Shown in pieces: positions 1 to 5,103 of a stretch of 8,133 nucleotides of DNA. The DNA is from Oscillospiraceae bacterium (lineage in GTDB: Bacteria > Bacillota > Clostridia > Oscillospirales > Oscillospiraceae), in the NCBI GenBank assembly GCA_031280325.1, contig JAITGW010000068.1, positions 1 through 8,133 on the forward strand, given 5' to 3'. The translations under genes and the position numbers were made by a program. The number at the start of each line of letters is the position of its first letter. The stretch's first letter is position 1. Below the pieces are notes generated by a model that made no database searches, had not been told where the DNA came from, and saw only the letters and a program-made list of their open reading frames with translations.

Positions 1-409
1 AAATATTCCGAATATCGACGACGTTAAAGCTCTGGAATCAAAGGTGGCGGAACTTGTAAACAAGCAGCGCGCCTCTGCCGGTCTCGCTCCGGTAAAGCTC
101 AATTGGGAGCTGTCGCGCGTGGCGCGGTATAAATCCCAGGACATGATCGACAAAAAATATTTTGCCCACGAATCTCCGACCTATGGCTCTCCGTTTACGA
201 TGATGCAGTCATTCGGCATGAAATTCTCCGCCGGCGGCGAAAACATCGCGTATGGTCAGGCGACTCCCGCCGCCGTTATGGACGCGTGGATGAAATCCCC
301 GGGACACAGGGCAAACATCATGAGTCCGATCTACACCCAGCTCGGCGTCGGCGCGGCAAAGTCCGCAAACGGAACTCTGTATTGGACGCAGATGTTTATA
401 AAGGCATAG
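1..409 (+). CDS. CAP/SCP-domain (YkwD-like) extracellular protein, 3' part
   Basis: The reading frame is open from the left edge (first full codon at 2) to a TAG at 407-409, giving 135 residues; the true start lies outside the window. A GTG at 44 is in frame but falls inside the domain, so it is not taken as the start. The visible part is nearly a whole bacterial CAP domain: a first helix with NKQRASAGLAPV, a histidine in AHESPTYGSPF, GENIAYGQ, WMKSPGHRANIM, and a closing strand with GVGAA and YWTQMF. These are the hallmarks of the YkwD/SCP family, proteins normally secreted or exported in spore-forming Firmicutes, some of them associated with spores or the cell wall. The family's biochemical role is poorly defined. 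The N-terminal part, where a signal peptide or wall-binding repeats might sit, is not visible. The family call is firm; no function is claimed. Confidence 0.9.
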   Translation, partial: NIPNIDDVKALESKVAELVNKQRASAGLAPVKLNWELSRVARYKSQDMIDKKYFAHESPTYGSPFTMMQSFGMKFSAGGENIAYGQATPAAVMDAWMKSPGHRANIMSPIYTQLGVGAAKSANGTLYWTQMFIKA

Positions 410-416
410 CGCCCCA

Positions 417-447
417 CCCCCACGGCTTGCGCCGTGGGGGCGTTCTT
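417..447 (+). terminator. Rho-independent terminator of the CAP-domain gene
   Basis: A perfect 10-bp stem (417-426 with 431-440, arms CCCCCACGGC and GCCGTGGGGG) closes a TTGC tetraloop and begins 7 bases after the stop codon. The tract after it (CGTTCTT) is only moderately T-rich, but stem strength and position make termination the natural reading. Confidence 0.8.
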
Positions 448-731
448 GCCCCGCCGCAGCAGGCTTTTCCAATTCGTCCGCCCGCATGGGCGGACACCTT
501 AGTCCGCAATGCGAAGCCGGGGAAACGCGAAGCGCAGCGAGCGGTTCGGCGCGCGGGCGAACGCCCCGGAAGCCAAAGCGCACCGCCCGCGGCAGCATCC
601 GCTACGGCGTTGATCTCCGCCCCGGCTCCGGTGTCGTTTTTCCAGATCTCCCTCTCGTTCCCCCTCTTCCGATACCGGAAACATCTGACTTTCGCGGGCT
701 TAGCCTTCCCTTACCGAATTCCTTTCCCGCG
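441..731. other. Non-coding interval with no recognisable gene
   Basis: About 290 bases lie between the CAP-gene terminator and the spoIIID promoter region. Open frames crossing it in both directions have arginine/proline-rich, low-complexity translations without family resemblance or a good ribosome binding site, as expected for GC-rich non-coding DNA. It holds a perfect 8-bp hairpin at 476-495, a short hairpin at 667-680 (TTCCG, loop ATAC, CGGAA), the complementary blocks CCGGGG (517-522) and CCCCGG (564-569), and a pyrimidine-rich stretch at roughly 635-670. GC content falls after about 680 toward the spoIIID promoter. It could be decayed coding DNA or hold an unrecognised small RNA, but nothing positive supports either. 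Confidence 0.5.
476..495. repeat. Small perfect palindrome (TCCGCC/GGCGGA core), copy 1
   Basis: Arms GTCCGCCC (476-483) and GGGCGGAC (488-495) pair perfectly around GCAT. It sits alone in the gap downstream of the CAP-gene terminator, too far from a stop codon to be a primary terminator and with no T tract. It shares its core with hairpins at 1172-1187 and 5104-5118. Confidence 0.45.
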
Positions 732-760
732 TACTATACTCCAATCTCGTCACATATATT
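732..760 (+). promoter_or_regulatory. Candidate sigma-E-type promoter of spoIIID
   Basis: CATATATT at 753-760 matches the sigma-E -10 consensus CATACAnT at six of its seven defined positions. TACTATA at 732-738, separated by 14 bases, matches the -35 consensus kmATATT at five of seven. The start of transcription would fall near 767, about 24 bases before the ATG at 791, which fits the ribosome binding site at 782-787. In Bacillus subtilis spoIIID is transcribed by sigma-E in the mother cell, so the match is biologically sensible. A competing sigma-A reading (TATACT at 735-740 with a poor -35, TTACCG, at 711-716 and an 18-base spacer) cannot be excluded. Confidence 0.45.
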
Positions 761-770
761 CCTAATGTGA
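750..770. promoter_or_regulatory. Dyad TCACAT-N9-ATGTGA over the spoIIID promoter
   Basis: A perfect 6-bp inverted repeat (750-755 and 765-770, 9-base AT-rich spacer) contains the candidate -10 element and reaches past the predicted transcription start. An operator for a dimeric regulator at this position would block or modulate initiation. The dyad could also be chance; six base pairs is short. Confidence 0.35.
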
Positions 771-790
771 TTTTGCCGAGAGTGGAGTTG

Positions 791-1045
791 ATGTTTTTGA
801 AAACCACCATCGAGGAGCGCGCCTGTGAGCTGGCGGCATACATAATAGAAACGCGTGCCACTGTGCGGGCCGCCGCCAAAAAATTCGGCATCAGCAAGAG
901 TACCGTACATAAAGATCTTTCCGAACGGCTTGAGCATTTCAACAAGCCGCTTTACCTCTGCGTTAAAGAGGTTTTGGAATTCAACAAGGCAGAGCGTCAT
1001 CTGAGAGGCGGTCAGGCGACTAGGCTCAAGTACAAAGGAGAATAG
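791..1045 (+). CDS. spoIIID: Stage III sporulation protein D (SpoIIID), mother-cell transcriptional regulator
   Basis: SpoIIID is a small DNA-binding protein that, after sigma-E becomes active in the mother cell, activates some sigma-E genes, represses others and prepares the switch to sigma-K. This 84-residue product matches the family end to end: IEERACELAAYIIETRATVR, the helix-turn-helix with KKFGISKSTVHKDLSERL (residues 30-47), and the basic C-terminal segment ERHLRGGQATRLKYK (68-82) that helps grip DNA. Length is normal. The ATG at 791 is only 3 bases from the GGAG at 784-787; a TTG at 797 is 9 bases from it and would give MKTT before IEER, close to the four-residue leader MKDY I recall in relatives, so the true start may be 797. 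The gene stands alone with its own promoter and terminator and has no visible linkage to spoIIQ-like or mreB-like genes, its common neighbours elsewhere. Confidence 0.96.
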   Translation: MFLKTTIEERACELAAYIIETRATVRAAAKKFGISKSTVHKDLSERLEHFNKPLYLCVKEVLEFNKAERHLRGGQATRLKYKGE

Positions 1046-1095
1046 GCTGCGCTGCGCCGGGCAACGGCTCGCCGCAGGTCTGCAAAACGTTTTTC

Positions 1096-1137
1096 AAAGA
1101 CGGAAGAGGGCGCGCTTTGCGTCCTCTTCCGTCTTTT
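1096..1137 (+). terminator. Strong Rho-independent terminator of spoIIID
   Basis: A perfect 14-bp stem pairs AAAGACGGAAGAGG (1096-1109) with CCTCTTCCGTCTTT (1123-1136), extended by further GC pairs around a small loop near 1114-1118. It runs into TCTTTTCCTCC. It lies 50 bases after the spoIIID stop codon. Confidence 0.93.
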
Positions 1138-1171
1138 CCTCCCTACCCGATCGCGTCGGCGCTGTGCAGCT

Positions 1172-1187
1172 CGTCCGCAGGCGGACG
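1172..1187. repeat. Small palindrome (TCCGC/GCGGA core), copy 2
   Basis: CGTCCGC (1172-1178) and GCGGACG (1181-1187) pair around AG, between the spoIIID terminator and the promoter of the next gene. With a 2-base spacer it is more likely a DNA palindrome than a closed RNA hairpin. It resembles the palindromes at 476-495 and 5104-5118. Confidence 0.4.
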
Positions 1188-1244
1188 AAATCAGCCGGAA
1201 CAGGCAGACTGTGCCCGCAAGGATTATGTTCATATAAATTTTTC

Positions 1245-1273
1245 TTGCAACTTTCAGGAAAATACTCTATAAT
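1245..1273 (+). promoter_or_regulatory. Sigma-A promoter of the membrane foldase-like gene
   Basis: TTGCAA (1245-1250), a 17-base spacer and a perfect TATAAT (1268-1273). Transcription should start near 1280, giving a leader of about 49 bases to the ATG at 1329. Flanking DNA turns AT-rich here, unlike the surrounding sequence. This implies vegetative expression, independent of the spoIIID transcript that ends upstream. Confidence 0.88.
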
Positions 1274-1328
1274 AACATGCTAATAGGCAAATACACTAGA
1301 AATACACCAAAAAGGATGAGCACAAGCT

Positions 1329-2930
1329 ATGAGTGAAAAGAATTTTGCCGGATACTCAAAACGCCGGGAGGAAGAAGCGCGCGACCGCGCTCGCCGGCGC
1401 CGTACCACGCGCACGGCGTCGATTATAGCCGCTGTTGTCATAATAATTGCGGCAGCCGCATTTTTTGTCAACTCCGACTATCTGCGCGGACACACAACCG
1501 CATATGAGGTAGATGGCGTTAAATTCTCCGCCGCCGACTATAAGCTGCTGTACTCCGAAACCGTGAACTATTATTATCAGTGGTATATCTATCTCGGCGC
1601 GGATTCCGGCTCCGCGCCGGATTTCAGCCAGAACAACTGGAGCGCGCAAATATTCGACAGCTCCACCGGACAGACGTGGGGCGAATATTTCGCCGAATCC
1701 GCGCGCTCTAGCCTTATTGAAATCGGCACGCTGGTCCGCCTTGCGGAGCAGGACGGTTTCACACTCTCTGACGAGGATAAGGCGCAGATCCAGGCGTCGC
1801 TTGACGAAACCCTCGAGTCGTATAAAAAAAGCGGCTATAAGAGCTTTGCCGTCTATGCAAAGAGCGCCGGCGCGCACGGCATGACCGACGCCGCGTATAT
1901 TCGCCTGAATGAGCTGCGTGAGCTTGCCGCGCGCTATTCCGAATGGAAGAGCGCGGCTTTCGCCTACACGCCCGAGCAGCTTACTGCGCATTATGAGAAA
2001 AACGCCGACACGCTTGACTATTTCACCTACCGCGCGATTCTTGTCAAGCCGGAGCCCGTCAACGAAGAGGATTATGCCGATGACGCAAACGGTCTTGCCA
2101 ACGCAAAGCTTGAAGCTATGACCGCCGCCGAGGAGAAAGCCAGCGCATATGGCGAGCGTATCAGCGCACTTCCGCGCGACGAGCGCGAGGCGGAGTTTAT
2201 AAAGGTCGCAAAGGAGTACGACTCCGCTCTGTACGCCGCGGATGCCTCTACAAAAAGCGAGGTTTTGGGATCGGCGCTTCCCTCCGTTGCCAAGGACTGG
2301 TTCTATGAGCAGGTTCGTTCCTGCGGCTGCATACTTGTCAAGCGCGACAGCGACGACGCTGACGCCGCGACGGGCTTCTATGTGTATCTGTATGTAGAGC
2401 GTTCCTCGAATGACTATTCGGCGAGAAACTTCCGCCAGCTTGTCGTCGCGCCCGCCGCCGTTGACACGTCCGAGAGCATTTATGTCAACGAGGACGGTAC
2501 TCCTAACGAAGCCGCAATCGAAACTCAGGAAAAAGCCAACGCCCTTGAGGCGCAAAGCAAGGCGGAGCGTATCTACGAAGAATGGGCTGAGGCCGGCTTC
2601 ACCGAGGACGCGCTCGCCGGGCTTATAAAAGAAGAGGACGCCTCCGGCGCGGCGGCCGACGGCATCCATGACGACATCCCCAAGCAGAGCACCTCCTTCG
2701 ATAAAGAGGTCATGGACTGGCTGTACTCTGACGAGCGCAAGCCCGGCGACCATATAAATATCCACGGCGACGGCGGCGAGTGGTATATCCTCTGCTTCCG
2801 CGGCGTCGGCAGAACGTATGCCGACGTACTCGCCGATAACGAGCTTCGCGCCGCCGACGTGACCGCCTGGCAAGAGGGGTATCGCGCCGACGCGAAAATC
2901 ACCGCCGGCTGGGGTTCGCGGTTTGTCTAA
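1329..2930 (+). CDS. Membrane-anchored SurA/PrsA-like protein with two degenerate parvulin repeats
   Basis: A 533-residue protein with ribosome binding site AAAGGATGAG at 1311-1320. The N-terminus (1-29) is strongly charged and arginine-rich, followed by one membrane span at about 30-48 and a large acidic, presumably extracytoplasmic region. There is no lipobox, so it is anchored by the helix, unlike lipoprotein PrsA. Residues about 60-225 resemble a SurA-type N-terminal helical region (VDGVKFSAADYKLL, then helices to LTAHYEKN). Two segments look like PpiC/parvulin folds: about 225-358 (YRAILV, FIKVAKEYDS, YVYLYVERS) and about 365-498 (FRQLVV, EEWAEAGF, ERKPGD, EWYILCFRGVG). In active parvulins the first strand usually carries a histidine (HILV); here the positions hold Ala and Gln, and the GG-LG motif is missing in both, so catalysis is doubtful. 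I infer an extracytoplasmic chaperone for protein folding. The family is recognised by pattern only; annotation as hypothetical would be defensible. Confidence 0.72.
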   Translation: MSEKNFAGYSKRREEEARDRARRRRTTRTASIIAAVVIIIAAAAFFVNSDYLRGHTTAYEVDGVKFSAADYKLLYSETVNYYYQWYIYLGADSGSAPDFSQNNWSAQIFDSSTGQTWGEYFAESARSSLIEIGTLVRLAEQDGFTLSDEDKAQIQASLDETLESYKKSGYKSFAVYAKSAGAHGMTDAAYIRLNELRELAARYSEWKSAAFAYTPEQLTAHYEKNADTLDYFTYRAILVKPEPVNEEDYADDANGLANAKLEAMTAAEEKASAYGERISALPRDEREAEFIKVAKEYDSALYAADASTKSEVLGSALPSVAKDWFYEQVRSCGCILVKRDSDDADAATGFYVYLYVERSSNDYSARNFRQLVVAPAAVDTSESIYVNEDGTPNEAAIETQEKANALEAQSKAERIYEEWAEAGFTEDALAGLIKEEDASGAAADGIHDDIPKQSTSFDKEVMDWLYSDERKPGDHINIHGDGGEWYILCFRGVGRTYADVLADNELRAADVTAWQEGYRADAKITAGWGSRFV

Positions 2931-2937
2931 AAATTAA

Positions 2938-2951
2938 GCGGCGCGCGCCGC
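2938..2951. repeat. 14-bp perfect palindrome GCGGCGCGCGCCGC
   Basis: The sequence is its own reverse complement, directly after the stop of the foldase-like gene. Its 10-bp core GGCGCGCGCC recurs at 3036-3045, so two copies bracket the intervening terminator. Runs of GCGC are frequent throughout this GC-rich window, so chance is a fair explanation. Confidence 0.5.
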
Positions 2952-2956
2952 AAGCA

Positions 2957-2996
2957 AAACCGGAAGAGACGGCCTTGCGGCCATCTCTTCCGGTTT
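2957..2996. terminator. Terminator between convergent genes, probably bidirectional
   Basis: AAACCGGAAGAGA (2957-2969) pairs with TCTCTTCCGGTTT (2984-2996) over 13 bp. After one mismatch, GGCC/GGCC closes a TTGC loop. On the plus strand it continues TTTAATTGTGCTTTT; on the minus strand the stem ends in TTTT followed by GCTTGC. It lies 27 bases after the foldase-like gene and 57 bases beyond the sigF stop, so it can serve both transcripts. Confidence 0.88.
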
Positions 2997-3052
2997 AATT
3001 GTGCTTTTAGCCTCCTAAAACACATGAATTTGGACGGCGCGCGCCAATCATT

Positions 3053-3769
3053 TCAGCCCTCCGTCAGCATCGCGCGCAGCCTGTTTATCGCTCGGCGCTC
3101 TATGCGCGAGATTTGCACCTGGGAAACGCGCAAAATGCGCGACGCGCGCTCCTGCGTCATACCGCGGAAATACCGCAGGCATATCACCTGCCTCTCACGC
3201 TCCGGCAATGCGTCTATTGCCGTGCGCAGCGCGACGCGCTCGACAAGAGCCTCCTCGCCGAAAGAATCCGTGAGCATATTTTCAAGAGTAAAGCCCTCCT
3301 CCCCCGTCTGCCGGTGCAGCGATTCCGGCGCGGTCACGGCCGTTTCCGCGGCCGCGATGTCCTCCGCGGATATGCCGAGCTCCGCCGACAGCTCTGACAC
3401 GCTTGGGTCACAGCCAAGCCGCTGCTGGAGCGCGCGCCGCGCCGCGCGGATACGCACGGCCGTTTCTTTTATGCTTCGGCTGACCTTGATGCTGCCGTCG
3501 TCGCGCAGAAAACGTCGTATCTCCCCCGTTATTTTCGGTACGGCGTATGTCGAAAACTGCGTGCCGTATTCCGGGTCGAACCCGCGCACCGCCTTGAGAA
3601 ACCCGACGCACCCAAGCTGATAGAGATCATCCGGATCAACCCCCCTTCCCATAAAGCGCCGCGCAACGCTCCATATAAGTCCGGAGTTCTCCTCAAGCGC
3701 GAGTGAGGTTGCCTCCTCGTCACCACCCCTCGCCCGCAAAAGCGCGTCGTAGGACGCTTGCTCCATCAT
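3053..3769 (-). CDS. sigF: RNA polymerase sigma-F, forespore-specific
   Basis: Sigma-F directs the first forespore-specific transcription after asymmetric division and is held inactive by SpoIIAB until SpoIIAA releases it. The 238-residue product has region 2 at about 22-92 (ENSGLIWSVARRFM, DPDDLYQLGCVGFLKAV, FSTYAVPKITGEIRRFLRDDG), region 3 at about 95-170 (IKVSRSIKE onward) and region 4 at about 185-235, with the helix-turn-helix TQERASRILRVSQVQISRIE (205-224). Sigma-G is the nearest alternative, but position directly after spoIIAB and the absence of the sigma-G N-terminal extension favour sigma-F. It is about 17 residues shorter than the B. subtilis protein, mostly at the N-terminus. The start ATG at 3769 overlaps the spoIIAB stop (ATGA), with only a weak purine-rich site before it, implying translational coupling. 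A second ATG at 3766 follows at once. Confidence 0.96.
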   Translation of the reverse strand: MMEQASYDALLRARGGDEEATSLALEENSGLIWSVARRFMGRGVDPDDLYQLGCVGFLKAVRGFDPEYGTQFSTYAVPKITGEIRRFLRDDGSIKVSRSIKETAVRIRAARRALQQRLGCDPSVSELSAELGISAEDIAAAETAVTAPESLHRQTGEEGFTLENMLTDSFGEEALVERVALRTAIDALPERERQVICLRYFRGMTQERASRILRVSQVQISRIERRAINRLRAMLTEG

Positions 3770-4203
3770 TTCTTTTCTCGCTGTAAGATTGTCCTGCGCA
3801 TTACTACCGTCGTGCCGCGCCCCGGCAAGGAGCGCACGCGCAGCTTGTCCATAAAGCTTTCCATAATCGTAAAGCCCATTCCGCTGCGCTCCTCGCCGCC
3901 GGTTGTAAACATCGGCTCGCGCGCTTTTTGCACGTCCTCAATGCCGCGCCCCCAGTCTCGCACGGTGATCTCAAGCACGCTTTCTTCAAATATCCGCACG
4001 CGCACGAGAATTTTGCCAAGCTCATCCGGATAGGCGTGTACGACGCAGTTCGTCACAGCCTCTGACACGGCTGTCTTGATGTCAGAAAGCTCGTCGAGCG
4101 TCGGGTCAAGCTGTGACGCGAACACCGCCGCGGCGGCGCGGGCAAAGCCCTCGTTTGCGCTGCGCGACAGGAATTCAATCCGCGCGCTGTTTATTTCTTT
4201 CAT
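3766..4203 (-). CDS. spoIIAB: Anti-sigma-F factor and serine kinase SpoIIAB
   Basis: SpoIIAB binds sigma-F and keeps it inactive; it also phosphorylates SpoIIAA with ATP, which lets it stay on sigma-F. The 145-residue sequence is a complete GHKL-type ATPase. The N box is SEAVTNCVVHAYPD (47-60, with Glu48 and Asn52), the G1 box is DWGRGIEDVQKAREPMFTT (83-101), and the G2 region is ERSGMGFTIMESFMD (105-119). Arg22 in NEGFAR matches the conserved Arg20 of B. subtilis, implicated in SpoIIAA interaction. The ATG at 4203 has an excellent site, AAAAGGAG, 7 bases upstream. The gene lies 25 bases after spoIIAA and overlaps sigF by 4 bases, the standard spoIIA arrangement. All key residues are present, so I expect a working kinase. 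Confidence 0.97.
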   Translation of the reverse strand: MKEINSARIEFLSRSANEGFARAAAAVFASQLDPTLDELSDIKTAVSEAVTNCVVHAYPDELGKILVRVRIFEESVLEITVRDWGRGIEDVQKAREPMFTTGGEERSGMGFTIMESFMDKLRVRSLPGRGTTVVMRRTILQREKK

Positions 4204-4228
4204 ATGTAGTCTCCTTTTGGCGTTTTAT

Positions 4229-4534
4229 TTATATCAAATTTACGATCCGGTCTATGCCCGCGGCTTCAAGAACACGGCGCGGACGCTCCGGCACGTTTTC
4301 TATCGTCATGCTTGCCCCAAGCTCGCAGGCGCGCCGCTGCGCCTTGAGTATTACGGCGATCCCCGACGAATCCATGAACGCAAGACCCGACAAGTCAAGC
4401 GTCAGTGCCCGAGGAACGTATATGCGCAGCGCCTCTTCAATCGACCGCACCGTGCCGCTCGCCGCGTGATGGTCAAGCTCTCCGTCAAGGCGCAGACGCA
4501 GCAGATCTTTATTCCCGGTCGCGGTCAATGTCAT
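4229..4534 (-). CDS. spoIIAA: Anti-sigma-F factor antagonist SpoIIAA
   Basis: SpoIIAA is the STAS-domain anti-anti-sigma factor: in its unphosphorylated form it binds SpoIIAB and frees sigma-F; SpoIIE dephosphorylates it in the forespore. The 101-residue product carries LDGELDHHAA (16-25) and the phosphorylation loop FMDSSGIAV (53-61), where Ser56 corresponds to Ser58 of B. subtilis. The frame is open further upstream to an ATG at 4603, but that extension has no family resemblance, while the ATG at 4534 has GGAGG at 4549-4545 with a 10-base gap and puts the first strand at the usual place, so 4534 is chosen. It is somewhat shorter than the B. subtilis protein (117), missing its C-terminal tail. 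It is the first gene of the operon; no dacF-like gene precedes it. Confidence 0.95.
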   Translation of the reverse strand: MTLTATGNKDLLRLRLDGELDHHAASGTVRSIEEALRIYVPRALTLDLSGLAFMDSSGIAVILKAQRRACELGASMTIENVPERPRRVLEAAGIDRIVNLI

Positions 4535-4623
4535 GGCAGTTTGTCCTCCGAATTTAATCTTTGCGCATATTTTATCCGCCGGAATGCGCGTAATATGTCG
4601 CATACCCTGAAATCATTTGAAAA

Positions 4624-4649
4624 ATATCGTAAATACCACAAGAAAACCT
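4624..4649 (-). promoter_or_regulatory. Candidate sigma-H promoter of the spoIIA operon
   Basis: Read on the minus strand, AGGTTTT (4649-4643) is followed after 14 bases by GATAT (4628-4624). This resembles the sigma-H pattern AGGAWWW with a downstream GAAT, spaced as in spoVG. The -10 has one clear mismatch (GAT for GAA). Sigma-H drives spoIIA in B. subtilis, which raises the likelihood. No good sigma-A -10 was seen on this strand. The leader to the ATG at 4534 would be about 80 bases. Confidence 0.45.
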
Positions 4650-4650
4650 C

Positions 4651-4679
4651 TTGCAATTCGTTTTCCGTCGTGCTATAAT
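4651..4679 (+). promoter_or_regulatory. Sigma-A extended -10 promoter of rpmE
   Basis: TTGCAA (4651-4656), a 17-base spacer and TGCTATAAT (4671-4679), combining an extended TGn with a perfect TATAAT. Transcription should start near 4686, leaving a leader of about 86 bases before rpmE. This is the best promoter in the window, as expected for a ribosomal protein gene. Confidence 0.92.
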
Positions 4680-4759
4680 ATTTAGCACATGTTCAACATA
4701 CGGAACAGTTTCATTATGCGGCACGTTAAGTACGCAATCGGAACAACGCAATGCGAAAC

Positions 4760-4766
4760 GAGGTGA
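4760..4766 (+). promoter_or_regulatory. Ribosome binding site that fixes the rpmE start
   Basis: GAGGTGA lies 5 bases before the ATG at 4772. An earlier in-frame ATG at 4751 would place this site inside the coding region and add seven residues not found in L31 proteins, so 4772 is the start. Confidence 0.85.
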
Positions 4767-4771
4767 ACGAC

Positions 4772-4975
4772 ATGAAAGACGGAATCCATCCGGACTACGC
4801 CCCGGCGACGATCAGATGCGCCTGCGGCGAGGTTATTGAAACGGCAAGCACGCGGCGCGACATTAAAATCGAAATCTGCTCCAAGTGCCATCCTTTCTTT
4901 ACCGGCAAGCAAAAGCTGGTTGATACCAGCGGCCGCGTTGACAAGTTCAACAGGAAGTTCGGCATCAAGCAGTAA
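4772..4975 (+). CDS. rpmE: 50S ribosomal protein L31, zinc-binding type
   Basis: L31 sits at the interface of the ribosomal subunits and bridges them. The 67-residue product begins MKDGIHPDY and has the four zinc ligands of the C+ type: Cys16 and Cys18 in CACG, Cys36 and Cys39 in [13 protein letters not shown], followed by [14 protein letters not shown]. Length and all motifs are typical. In many bacteria this type is expressed when zinc is plentiful and replaced by a cysteine-free paralogue under zinc limitation; no Zur-like operator is evident here. It appears to be a single-gene unit with its own promoter and terminator, divergent from spoIIA. Confidence 0.98.
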   Translation: MKDGIHPDYAPATIRCACGEVIETASTRRDIKIEICSKCHPFFTGKQKLVDTSGRVDKFNRKFGIKQ

Positions 4976-4997
4976 TACCGCGGCAGTGCGCGATTTG

Positions 4998-5036
4998 CGC
5001 CGCCTCCGGGCTTAGTCGGGGCGGCGTTTTCGTTGT
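4998..5036 (+). terminator. Rho-independent terminator of rpmE
   Basis: CGCCGCC (4998-5004) pairs with GGCGGCG (5020-5026) over 7 bp, with some further pairing across a loop of roughly 10-15 bases, followed by TTTTCGTTGT. It begins 22 bases after the rpmE stop. The loop is loose, so some read-through toward hflX is possible. Confidence 0.75.
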
Positions 5037-5103
5037 ATTCATTTCCCCGCATAAGGACAGAACTCCCCCTCCCCGCGCTGCCTGCCCTCTGACGCGACGC
5101 TGC

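Noticed and set aside
209..598. Open frames on both strands running from the CAP gene into the non-coding gap
   Set aside because: Translations are arginine/proline-rich with no family features, and they cross a strong terminator hairpin; treated as chance frames in GC-rich DNA.
1356..2873. A long open frame (505 codons) on the minus strand, opposite the foldase-like gene
   Set aside because: It mirrors the codon bias of the plus-strand gene, has a low-complexity translation with no family resemblance, and the plus-strand gene has the promoter, ribosome binding site, membrane span and terminator.
3001..3023. Imperfect hairpin GTG(C)TTTTAG / CTAAAACAC that shows TAGGAGG on the minus strand, possibly a ribosome binding site for a small gene after sigF
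   Set aside because: No start codon follows at a workable distance on the minus strand, and the stem is AT-rich and bulged; no small gene is supported.
3024..3620. Plus-strand open frame (198 codons) across sigF
   Set aside because: It is serine/arginine-rich shadow sequence; the minus strand encodes an unmistakable sigma factor.
4535..4603. N-terminal extension of SpoIIAA to the ATG at 4603
   Set aside because: The extra 23 residues do not resemble SpoIIAA, and the ATG at 4534 has GGAGG at a good distance.
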